In this document: one piece after another, positions 1-5,912 of the stretch
Position numbering within the stretch: the stretch's first letter is position 1
Layout of the letters: the number at the start of each line of letters is the position of its first letter
Source: an uncultured Acinetobacter sp.
GTDB lineage: Bacteria > Cyanobacteriota > Vampirovibrionia > Gastranaerophilales > Gastranaerophilaceae
Direction: 5' to 3'
DNA: 7,088 bases
Assembly (NCBI GenBank): GCA_946623365.1
Contig: CAMORE010000102.1
Span: forward strand, 1 to 7,088
Notes under the pieces: generated by a model
The model's input: the letters and a program-made list of their open reading frames with translations, nothing else
The model's database searches: none
Told to the model about the DNA's origin: nothing
Made by a program: the position numbers and the translations under genes

Positions 1-3000
1 CATTCTGCAGTATATGCTAAAAATTCTTGCATATTTTTTATAGCTGACATAATTATATTTACGTCTGCTCCGCCATTAAAAAGTTCATCAAGTTCTACCA
101 TCGGATTAAACCATTCCGGAAATTCATAATCATCTTCCGGATGAATATTAGCGTGAGCCATCTCGTGTCTTATAGTATTTTTAATACTATTAAATGCATC
201 ATTATGCACAGTGTTCTTTTTCTTATCAACTTTATTAGATGCATTATCTTTATTATTTCTGTTAATCTTAAGCCCATCTACTGACATGGTATTATATTCA
301 GAAGAGTATCTGCCAATTGCATCAGAATTCAGATATAGTTTTCTTGCTCTCATAAAATTAATTCGTCTCGGCATCTTGGCTGTTTCACCATTTTGACGAG
401 CAAATTCCCTATAGTTTGCAAGTTCTTGATAAACCAATATTAAAGCTTGTCCTGCTTCTTTCAAGTTAACAGGTAAAAATACTTTTACACCAAAATCTCT
501 ATTTATTTGTCGACAGCGTTCTTTTACTTCTGCATCAATTTTTGGATTATCGGAAACAAATTCGTCTTGCAAATACTGCTCATATAGTTCATCTGCTTCC
601 TTTTTATCATTCGTTAAAGTTATTTTATCCATTAAGAATTCATATTTATCTATTTTTGAGAATTCTTCTTTTACTTCTCTCAAATGAGGGTCATTAATAC
701 TTTCAGGATTTTTTAATAATTGTTCATATACTTCAGGTTTTTTTTCTTTTAAAAATTGCATTAAGCGAGCCGATGGAGTCTTTGTTTTTCTATCCAATAT
801 TTTTCGAAAAGAATTCATTCTCCCTCTCATAGATTTTTCATTATCAGATTTAATCATATTATCTAAATCATTTAATAATTCATTTCTTAATTTTTCATCT
901 CCAATTGCTTCTACTTCTGCTTTTATTTTTTTATATTCTTGTATACCTTCTACAGCCCGTCTTTGTTCATGATAAATTATTACATCCGGAGCTCCTAATT
1001 CCACCAGTTTTTGAACATTTTGGTTTGCTGCTTTTTTAGCAGCTTCATCAAGAGTTTCAAGTTCTTGTTCATAACGCTCTGCCATCTCTGAATAAGATTT
1101 TTCTATTTGACTAAAATCATCGTCCTCCTCGAATGCTTCTTCTCCGTCAACTTTCTTGTATTCATAATCCGGATTTTCTTCAGTTAATTTTGCATATTTT
1201 TTGTAACACTCTACCTTAAGCCTGTTTTTTACTTCTTCTGACAAGTTTGCATCATTTATTTCATTTTGAATTACTATTACTTCTTCGACGGTCTTTGCTT
1301 TCTTTATGCGTGATGAAAGATTCAGAGGATTTGCAATTTTAGTGTTCTTTGTATCTTTTACAATTGTTTTTGCTATATCAGTACACAAAGTCATATACGA
1401 TGCAACGGCATCTTCTGGTTTTGAGAATTTAGTTACGGTTTTATTCCCTGATTTTTCTTTTATAACAAATTGCAAAGGTTTATCATCAGGGGTTCTCAAT
1501 TCGTATTTTGTTACTCCGTTATCTTCAACAGGACATAATCTTGCTTTTAGAATATTATTATATTGGGGGGATAATGCTTTATCTGCAATAACGGCGGCTT
1601 GAACACGTTTGAACAAAATTCCTATTCCCTCAATTGTTGTCATACTCTCTAACTGTTCTTTAGCAGTATTAATAGTATATTCCGTTCTGAGTTCATCCTC
1701 GCTCATAGCTAAATACGCATTTATATCCTCTTGCGTATTTTCTTTATTTTGAATAAGAAGTTCTCTATATTGTTCTGCGTTAAATTCGCCAAACTTAGCT
1801 TTTGCCGTTTCAATTCCTGTAAATCCTAATGATAAAGTCGGGACAGCAAGTGCAGTATGTACTGCTTCTCTCATGCCTTTAGTTTCAGCTTCATATATTT
1901 TCATGACTTCTTCCATTGCAAGGCCTTTTGAACCTGCTTCTGCTGTACTTGCGGCTATTTTTTCGGAAGCGTCAGTAAATTTAACCAATCTTTTTGACAG
2001 AGCTTTTGTCATAGGCGAGATTAAAAACATTTCCATTAATGCAATCTCTAAACCCATGATTGCACCTTCACCCAGAGAAGTAACGGTTCTGTCAATTATT
2101 TCATCCGTACTTAAGTCCTCACCGTTAGTAAGTCCTCTAACCAGTGTTTTAGAGCCTTCGAACGCTGACATTGTGGTTACAGTTTGTGCTATAGCATTAG
2201 AAAAAACCACAAACTTTGACATAGCAAGCTTGACATTTTTTTCTCCTATTGCTTTAAGGACTTCTGCACCGGCTTTTTGTGCACCGGCTCCAATACCTTT
2301 TGTTAAAAGAAGCATTATTACAATATCACCGAGTGTATTTATCTTTTGCGTTAATTCCGAATCCCACTTTTCAAGTAATTTATCTACATCATTATCTGGG
2401 AATTGTTTTTCAAATTCTCTATAGCATTCTGCTTGTTTAACAGAATCACTTTCAATGCCGCTAACCCCTTTATGACGAATATCTCTCAGACCTTGCATTT
2501 TCCCGTCAGAATAGTCTGTTCCTAAAAAGTCTTTAAATAATGCATTAAAAAGATCAGGCTGATCAATTGCATTATCAAGTTTTTTACAAATCTCATCACG
2601 TTTTTTTACAAGTTCTTTAATTCTGGACACGCCGGAATAGTGAAAATTTTCGATTCCCAAAAACTCGGAGATTTCTTGTATGCCCATTTTTGCGCCTTCA
2701 TACCAAAGACCAAAATCCAGACCTCCTAATACGGTTAACATCTGAGAATACTCATTTATTAAACTATCGAATTTGGAATGTATAAGAGCAATTGCAAATC
2801 TTCTGTTTGTTCGTTCGGGTTTTTCATTTTCTATTAATTCAAACCCGCCTTCTTTTTCAAGACTTAAAACTTCTTCCGGTGATACAACAGGTCGAAGATC
2901 GAGTATATACGACTTGCTTTTTTTATCAAAATCTATATGTTCACCTGATAAAAGTTCCTCAAAACCGAAACCGTAATTTGCAATCAAGAAAGCTTCCAGC

Positions 3001-3413
3001 TCCGCATTATCTTTTGTACCAATTTGTTTTCCTTCTTTAAAGACTTTAACACCGTATGTGTACTGTTTTGCTGTCGGATTATAAAAAATTTGAACATCAA
3101 GAGAATACTTTCCTTTATCCTCATTATTTCCGAGTTGAAATACTGCAGAATCTTTTGTTACAGGACTAAAGCCATTCTCAAATAAATATTTTTCTGACAG
3201 AATACCACTTTCTAAAAGCTTTTGGGGAGTTCCTGCAAGGTCAAATTCTTGTAATTCGGGTTTTTTAACTATAAAGGAATCCAGATTTGTCTGTTCACTA
3301 TTTCCTGATAACTCCTGAGAAATTTTATTATTATAAGTATGCTTATTAGTGCCAATATTTTCGGCATTAGCTGCAAGTATAAAATTGTTATGAATATTAT
3401 CAATTTTACTCAT
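1..3413 (-). CDS. Giant sigma-28-controlled protein with C-terminal HExxH zinc metallopeptidase domain (C-terminus beyond window)
   Basis: Reading the minus strand from the ATG at 3411-3413 gives 1137 uninterrupted codons running off the left edge, so the gene is 3'-partial here. AGGAA at 3418-3422 is a close-spaced ribosome binding site. I see no signal peptide. Visible parts: an Asn/Ser-rich, probably flexible N-terminus (about 1-55); a mixed region (55-350) with Tyr-rich beta-like segments near 95-125; a Gly/Ala-rich stretch with hydrophobic patches near 361-380, 398-418, 446-468 and 518-535; a long charged helical, partly coiled-coil region (about 590-960) with an acidic patch near 757-769; and a metallopeptidase-like domain from about 965. 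That domain has 'IRHEMAHANIH', so His1083 and His1087 would bind zinc and Glu1084 would be catalytic. 'QEFLAYTAE' follows, and Glu1130 is the likely third ligand, as in gluzincins. The family is not recognised beyond the zincin site, and the substrate is unknown. A matching sigma-28 promoter lies upstream. It could be a secreted effector or a cytosolic protease; the sequence does not decide. Confidence 0.86.
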   Translation of the reverse strand, partial: MSKIDNIHNNFILAANAENIGTNKHTYNNKISQELSGNSEQTNLDSFIVKKPELQEFDLAGTPQKLLESGILSEKYLFENGFSPVTKDSAVFQLGNNEDKGKYSLDVQIFYNPTAKQYTYGVKVFKEGKQIGTKDNAELEAFLIANYGFGFEELLSGEHIDFDKKSKSYILDLRPVVSPEEVLSLEKEGGFELIENEKPERTNRRFAIALIHSKFDSLINEYSQMLTVLGGLDFGLWYEGAKMGIQEISEFLGIENFHYSGVSRIKELVKKRDEICKKLDNAIDQPDLFNALFKDFLGTDYSDGKMQGLRDIRHKGVSGIESDSVKQAECYREFEKQFPDNDVDKLLEKWDSELTQKINTLGDIVIMLLLTKGIGAGAQKAGAEVLKAIGEKNVKLAMSKFVVFSNAIAQTVTTMSAFEGSKTLVRGLTNGEDLSTDEIIDRTVTSLGEGAIMGLEIALMEMFLISPMTKALSKRLVKFTDASEKIAASTAEAGSKGLAMEEVMKIYEAETKGMREAVHTALAVPTLSLGFTGIETAKAKFGEFNAEQYRELLIQNKENTQEDINAYLAMSEDELRTEYTINTAKEQLESMTTIEGIGILFKRVQAAVIADKALSPQYNNILKARLCPVEDNGVTKYELRTPDDKPLQFVIKEKSGNKTVTKFSKPEDAVASYMTLCTDIAKTIVKDTKNTKIANPLNLSSRIKKAKTVEEVIVIQNEINDANLSEEVKNRLKVECYKKYAKLTEENPDYEYKKVDGEEAFEEDDDFSQIEKSYSEMAERYEQELETLDEAAKKAANQNVQKLVELGAPDVIIYHEQRRAVEGIQEYKKIKAEVEAIGDEKLRNELLNDLDNMIKSDNEKSMRGRMNSFRKILDRKTKTPSARLMQFLKEKKPEVYEQLLKNPESINDPHLREVKEEFSKIDKYEFLMDKITLTNDKKEADELYEQYLQDEFVSDNPKIDAEVKERCRQINRDFGVKVFLPVNLKEAGQALILVYQELANYREFARQNGETAKMPRRINFMRARKLYLNSDAIGRYSSEYNTMSVDGLKINRNNKDNASNKVDKKKNTVHNDAFNSIKNTIRHEMAHANIHPEDDYEFPEWFNPMVELDELFNGGADVNIIMSAIKNMQEFLAYTAE

Positions 3414-3465
3414 TATATTCCTGACAAGCTTACTTATCTCATTCCACTGTTACTTATATAATTAT

Positions 3466-3492
3466 TTATCGGCAAAAACTAATAAAACTTTA
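3466..3492 (-). promoter_or_regulatory. Sigma-28 (FliA/SigD-type) promoter for the giant metallopeptidase gene
   Basis: On the minus strand the -35 element TAAAGTTT (3485-3492) is followed by exactly 11 bases and then the -10 element GCCGATAA (3466-3473). This matches the established sigma-28 consensus TAAAGTTT-N11-GCCGATAA at all 16 specified positions. The predicted transcript would begin near 3459, giving a leader of about 45 nt before the ATG at 3413. No comparably good sigma-70 promoter was seen for this gene. Confidence 0.88.
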
Positions 3493-3499
3493 GGATTTA

Positions 3500-3511
3500 A
3501 CAAAATTTTGT
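3500..3511. repeat. 12-bp perfect palindrome upstream of the sigma-28 promoter
   Basis: ACAAAATTTTGT is its own reverse complement. It lies 7 bp upstream of the -35 element of the giant gene's promoter and about 45 bp upstream of the rpmI promoter candidate. It could be an operator for a dimeric regulator. In such AT-rich DNA, chance occurrence is a real alternative. Confidence 0.3.
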
Positions 3512-3556
3512 AACATAAATTTACATTTGCATCCTAATAATTCTATTATGTTGACT

Positions 3557-3586
3557 TTGACGATAGTTTGTTTTATCTTGTATATA
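3557..3586 (+). promoter_or_regulatory. Candidate sigma-70-type promoter for rpmI-rplT
   Basis: TTGACG (3557-3562), 18 bases and TATATA (3581-3586) make a reasonable housekeeping promoter. A second overlapping -35-like TTGACT lies at 3551-3556, and a TG at 3579-3580 precedes the -10 region. Transcription would start near 3593, giving a leader of roughly 120 nt before rpmI. The exact -10 is ambiguous because TATAAG at 3583-3588 also fits. Confidence 0.5.
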
Positions 3587-3588
3587 AG

Positions 3589-3700
3589 CCGAAGTATAGC
3601 GCTGTGGTATGCCTTACTCGGATAATGTAGTAGCCGGGCAAAAAAGAGGTGTAAATAGATTGAAAGTAAGTACTTTCAGCCCTAAATATTTACCCCGCCC
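3589..3700 (+). promoter_or_regulatory. Structured 5' leader of rpmI-rplT, candidate ribosomal-protein autoregulatory RNA
   Basis: Nested pairing is visible by eye. GGGC (3636-3639) can pair with GCCC (3697-3700). Inside it GGTGTAAATA (3648-3657) pairs with TATTTACCCC (3687-3696) with one mismatch. Inside that TGAAAGT (3661-3667) pairs perfectly with ACTTTCA (3672-3678) around an AAGT loop. An upstream hairpin can form between CCGAAGTA (3589-3596, one bulge) and TACTCGG (3615-3621), although its 5' edge lies at the predicted start site. The structure ends two bases before the Shine-Dalgarno. L20 is known to autoregulate this operon in E. coli and Bacillus through leader RNA. Whether this leader binds L20 is inference. 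Confidence 0.5.
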
Positions 3701-3702
3701 AA

Positions 3703-3708
3703 AGGAGG
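3703..3708 (+). promoter_or_regulatory. Strong ribosome binding site of rpmI
   Basis: AGGAGG lies 6 bases before the ATG at 3715. It immediately follows the 3' arm of the predicted leader stem (GCCC ending at 3700), so folding of the leader could affect ribosome access. Confidence 0.85.
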
Positions 3709-3714
3709 AACAAA

Positions 3715-3924
3715 ATGCCAAAATTAAAAACACATCGTGCGGCAGCTAAGAGATACAAAGTTACCGGCACAGGTAAAATCACAAGAAGACATGCAGGTAT
3801 CGGTCACCTTCTTCAACACAAATCAGAAGGAAGAAAACGTAAAATCTTTGGAGATATTGCGGTTTCTGAAACTCATGTAGATTTAGTTTCAAAAGAGTTA
3901 CCTTACAAGAAGTATGCAAGATAG
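3715..3924 (+). CDS. rpmI: 50S ribosomal protein bL35
   Basis: The product is 69 residues and very basic, and it begins MPKLKTHRAAAKRYKVTGTG, the standard bL35 start (usual form MPKxKTHRxAAKRFKxTGxG). The 'HLLQHKS' segment and the 'LPYKK' near the C-terminus also match the family, whose usual length is about 64-68. bL35 is a small protein of the large ribosomal subunit. The start is fixed by the family N-terminus and by a strong Shine-Dalgarno 6 bases upstream. It is followed after 12 bases by rplT, the universal pairing. infC, which often precedes rpmI in other bacteria, is not upstream here; instead there is a structured leader and a divergent unrelated gene. Confidence 0.98.
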   Translation: MPKLKTHRAAAKRYKVTGTGKITRRHAGIGHLLQHKSEGRKRKIFGDIAVSETHVDLVSKELPYKKYAR

Positions 3925-3936
3925 GAGTGTTGAAAG

Positions 3937-4287
3937 ATGAGAATAAGACGTGGTAATGTATGTCGCAACAGACATAAGAAAATATTAAAACTCGCTAAAG
4001 GGTTTAAAGGCGCAAGAAGCAGAATATTTAAGGTTGCTAACATAGCTGTTATGAAGGCTCTTAAATATGCTTACAGAGACAGACGTGCAACAAAACGCAA
4101 CATGCGTCGTTTATGGATTGTAAGAATTAATGCTGCTGTTAGAGAACAAGGAATGAGCTATTCAAGATTTGTTAATGCTTGCAAAAAAGCAAATATCCTT
4201 GTAAACAGAAAGATGCTTGCAGACCTTGCTGTAAATGATAAAGAAGCATTTGCTCTTATAGTAGAAACAGCAAAAGCTGCTTTATAG
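3937..4287 (+). CDS. rplT: 50S ribosomal protein bL20
   Basis: The product is 116 residues and highly basic, with the bL20 signature RNRHKKILKLAKGFKGARSR at about residues 10-29 and 'YAYRDRRATKRNMRRLWIVRINAA' across about 45-68. The C-terminal globular part ('YSRFVNACKKANILVNRKMLADLA') is typical. bL20 binds 23S rRNA early in large-subunit assembly, and in studied bacteria it is the feedback repressor of its own operon. Its N-terminus (MRIRRGN) is one residue shorter than the common M(A/P)RVKRG form. The Shine-Dalgarno AGGAG (3923-3927) overlaps the rpmI stop codon, 9 bases before the ATG, which suggests coupled translation. A strong terminator follows 19 bases after the stop codon. Confidence 0.98.
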   Translation: MRIRRGNVCRNRHKKILKLAKGFKGARSRIFKVANIAVMKALKYAYRDRRATKRNMRRLWIVRINAAVREQGMSYSRFVNACKKANILVNRKMLADLAVNDKEAFALIVETAKAAL

Positions 4288-4306
4288 TTAAATTAATGTC
4301 AAAACC

Positions 4307-4338
4307 AAAAGAGGATGCAATGTATTGCATCCTCTTTT
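4307..4338 (+). terminator. Rho-independent terminator of rpmI-rplT
   Basis: AAAAGAGGATGCAA (4307-4320) and TTGCATCCTCTTTT (4325-4338) form a perfect 14-bp stem around the loop TGTA, ending in four T. It lies just after the rplT stop codon. The A-run on its 5' side gives the reverse transcript a U-tail too, so it may act in both directions. Confidence 0.92.
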
Positions 4339-4353
4339 ATTAAGTGCAAAAAG

Positions 4354-4379
4354 AAACCCGCTTTTATCAAAGCGGGTTT
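4354..4379 (-). terminator. Rho-independent terminator of the 139-residue protein gene
   Basis: AAACCCGCTTT (4354-4364) and AAAGCGGGTTT (4369-4379) form a perfect 11-bp stem with a 4-base loop. On the minus strand the stem runs directly into TTTCTTTTT, a good U-tract, about 38 bases beyond the stop codon of the leftward gene. The plus-strand side is also T-rich, so it can back up the rplT terminator. Confidence 0.9.
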
Positions 4380-4416
4380 TAATTTTATAGAAAAAGAGAA
4401 AGAGAGAAAAAATCTT

Positions 4417-4836
4417 TTAGAATGATGCGTAGAAGTTTTGACCTGCTTTGTCTTCCCCGGCAGCTTCTTGAGATAGTGCATATTTCGTGTAGAATAACTG
4501 CTTCGCATCAGCTTGTATTGCATTAGTAAACAAGTTTTCTGTATAATAGACTTCATTTTCTTCAAGCCATTCCAAGAACGGATTAATTGTTCCCATAAGC
4601 GTATTAACAGCTGTATCCGTAAACTGCTGCAATACACGTTCAGGAATCATTATTTCCTGAATTTTTTGCTTTAGAGTTAACTCGAGAAAACCTTGCTGAG
4701 CTTGAACAGCTTGTTGAGCTCTTTCAAGCTCACGTTGTTCCATTGCAGCCTGACCGTTTTCACCCGCATTATATTTGCGTTGTACGTATGAATTCTGCTC
4801 CTGTAATACTCGATTTAAATTGAACGATTCAGCCAT
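4417..4836 (-). CDS. Hypothetical 139-residue helical Gln-rich protein, sigma-28 controlled
   Basis: I do not recognise the family. The protein starts MAESFNLNRVLQEQ and has no signal peptide or membrane segment. Residues 24-62 are rich in Gln, Glu and Ala and look like one long helix or coiled coil. A middle segment ('INPFLEWLEENEVYYTENLF', 84-103) has several aromatic residues. The tail is 'EAAGEDKAGQNFYASF'. The protein is mildly acidic overall. The start is supported by AAAGGGA (4844-4850), 7 bases upstream. It is a single-gene unit: a near-perfect sigma-28 promoter upstream, a strong terminator downstream, and ribosomal genes converging on it. The promoter suggests a role in motility or another sigma-28-timed process. 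Size and helicity would suit a secretion chaperone or a small exported component, but no motif proves either. Confidence 0.85.
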   Translation of the reverse strand: MAESFNLNRVLQEQNSYVQRKYNAGENGQAAMEQRELERAQQAVQAQQGFLELTLKQKIQEIMIPERVLQQFTDTAVNTLMGTINPFLEWLEENEVYYTENLFTNAIQADAKQLFYTKYALSQEAAGEDKAGQNFYASF

Positions 4837-4864
4837 TACCTTGTCCCTTTGCTTTACATCATGT

Positions 4865-4891
4865 ATATCGGCACTTTTTTTTAAAACTTTA
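4865..4891 (-). promoter_or_regulatory. Sigma-28 (FliA/SigD-type) promoter for the 139-residue protein gene
   Basis: On the minus strand TAAAGTTT (4884-4891), exactly 11 bases, then GCCGATAT (4865-4872). This is the sigma-28 consensus at 15 of 16 positions. The predicted start near 4858 leaves about 21 nt before the ATG at 4836, enough for the AAAGGGA ribosome binding site. Identity with the giant gene's promoter extends further: CTAAAGTTTTA, 8 bases, TGCCGATA occurs in both. Confidence 0.86.
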
Positions 4892-4923
4892 GCTTTTTTA
4901 ATGAAATCGTTACAAAAATTTAC

Positions 4924-4945
4924 AAATAGGGGGTAAATAGGGGGT
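4924..4945. repeat. Tandem 11-bp direct repeat upstream of the sigma-28 promoter
   Basis: AAATAGGGGGT occurs twice with no gap (4924-4934 and 4935-4945), centred about 43 bp upstream of the -35 element of the leftward promoter. Eleven bp is about one helical turn, so both copies face the same side of the DNA. The G5 runs stand out in otherwise AT-rich DNA. TTTACAAAT (4919-4927) and ATTTGTAA (4960-4967) bracket the repeats as an inverted pair. A regulator binding site is possible but unproven. Confidence 0.5.
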
Positions 4946-5049
4946 GCTGAAAACCAAAAATTTGTAATTATTCCGAAAACTCAATGCATTTAAATAAATT
5001 TAAACAAACATAAATTTGACAACAGCAGTATTTTAGGGTATTCAGCAAT
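4946..5049. other. AT-rich intergenic stretch between the ABC ATPase gene and the 139-residue gene
   Basis: No gene is visible here. It is the 3' flank of the leftward ABC ATPase gene, but I find no strong hairpin with a T-run to terminate that gene. A TTGACA (5016-5021), 17 bases, TATTCA (5039-5044) on the plus strand resembles a promoter that would read antisense into the ABC gene. Confidence 0.35.
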
Positions 5050-5826
5050 TTAGCTCTTTAAACTTGGAGCAGAATTAAGTAATGTTTTTGTATATTCATG
5101 CCGCGGATAACTAAAAATAGACAATGTGTCGTTTTCTTCAACAAGCTCACCGAAATACATAACACCTACCCTATCAGCCAAATATCTTATAACATTTAAA
5201 TCATGCGATATAAACAAAAGTGTTAAATTTCGCTGCTCTTTTAAATTTTTAAATAAATTAATAATTTGAGCTTGTATACTTGCATCCAAAGCGCTCACAG
5301 GTTCATCTGCAATTATAAATTCAGGATTTAATATAAGAGCTCGAGCTATGGCAATTCTCTGTCTTTGACCACCCGAGAACTCATGCGGATATAACTCAAG
5401 TATATTTTCCTGCAAACCTACGTCAGTCAATACTTCTTTTATTATGCTCCTTTTTCTTAATCTTGAATAATCAGTATTTATATCCATCGGTTCTTTTAGA
5501 ATATCAATTATTTTCATTTTTGGATTTAAACTTGAATATGGATTTTGAAATACCATTTGAACCTGTTTCGGATATAGAATTTTTTCTTCTTTTGTATGAG
5601 ATATTATACTTTTACCCTTGAAAAAGATATCACCTGATTTTATTGGTACAAGTTTCGTTATTGCCTTTGCCAGTGTTGACTTACCGCATCCGGATTCTCC
5701 CGCAAGCGCATATATTTCACCGTCTTTTATATTAAAACTTACATTATTTACGGCGATTGTTCGCATTTGATTTTTCGTGTTTTTATACTCAACTGTTAAA
5801 TTTTTTACTTCTAATATATTACCCAT
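5050..5826 (-). CDS. Oligopeptide/dipeptide-type ABC transporter ATP-binding protein (OppF/DppF-like)
   Basis: This is a cytoplasmic ATPase subunit that powers an ABC importer. The 258-residue protein has Walker A GESGCGKST (43-51), a Q-loop at Gln94 in 'VFQNPYSSLNP', a motif typical of OppF/DppF proteins, signature SGGQR (151-155), Walker B 'FIIADE' (170-175), D-loop SALD (178-181) and the switch His208. All catalytic residues are intact. Near the end, 'PRHEYTKTLLNSAP' matches the family's P-HPYT-LL-A-P motif, but the protein stops there. It therefore lacks the longer C-terminal extension of OppF (about 300-330 residues). The gene stands alone: no permease, binding protein or partner ATPase is adjacent, so the substrate (peptide, nickel or other) cannot be told. 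The ATG at 5824-5826 is the first in frame after a stop, yet no Shine-Dalgarno precedes it. Confidence 0.93.
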   Translation of the reverse strand: MGNILEVKNLTVEYKNTKNQMRTIAVNNVSFNIKDGEIYALAGESGCGKSTLAKAITKLVPIKSGDIFFKGKSIISHTKEEKILYPKQVQMVFQNPYSSLNPKMKIIDILKEPMDINTDYSRLRKRSIIKEVLTDVGLQENILELYPHEFSGGQRQRIAIARALILNPEFIIADEPVSALDASIQAQIINLFKNLKEQRNLTLLFISHDLNVIRYLADRVGVMYFGELVEENDTLSIFSYPRHEYTKTLLNSAPSLKS

Positions 5827-5912
5827 GTCATTATTTTATCATTATATTTTTTAAAATAAAATATATAATCAGGTGATTTTATGGTAATATAGCGAATATA
5901 AGGAGTGCATAA
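5827..5912. promoter_or_regulatory. Divergent intergenic region of the ABC ATPase and AI-2E-family genes
   Basis: These 86 AT-rich bases must hold both start regions. A TATAAT lies on the plus strand at 5864-5869 and another on the minus strand (5841-5846), each correctly oriented for its gene, but neither has a convincing -35 at 16-18 bp. A good Shine-Dalgarno, AGGAG (5901-5905), precedes the rightward gene by 7 bases; none precedes the leftward one. Confidence 0.4.

Noticed and set aside
1306..2424. Plus-strand open frames at 1306-1602 and 1873-2424
   Set aside because: They lie antisense to the continuous 1137-codon minus-strand frame, lack ribosome binding sites and resemble no protein. 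They are shadows of the giant gene.
3588..3595. GCCGAAGT as a third, rightward sigma-28 -10 element for rpmI
   Set aside because: The sequence 11 bases upstream is TGTTTTAT, not TAAAGTTT-like. A sigma-70-type promoter explains rpmI better.
3589..3700. A tRNA or other stable RNA gene in the rpmI leader
   Set aside because: No acceptor stem, anticodon arm or T-loop pattern is present. The nested stems ending at the Shine-Dalgarno fit an mRNA leader.
4299..4637. Minus-strand frame overlapping the two terminators and the 139-residue gene
   Set aside because: It reads through both terminator hairpins and overlaps the better-supported 4417-4836 gene, which has a promoter and ribosome binding site.
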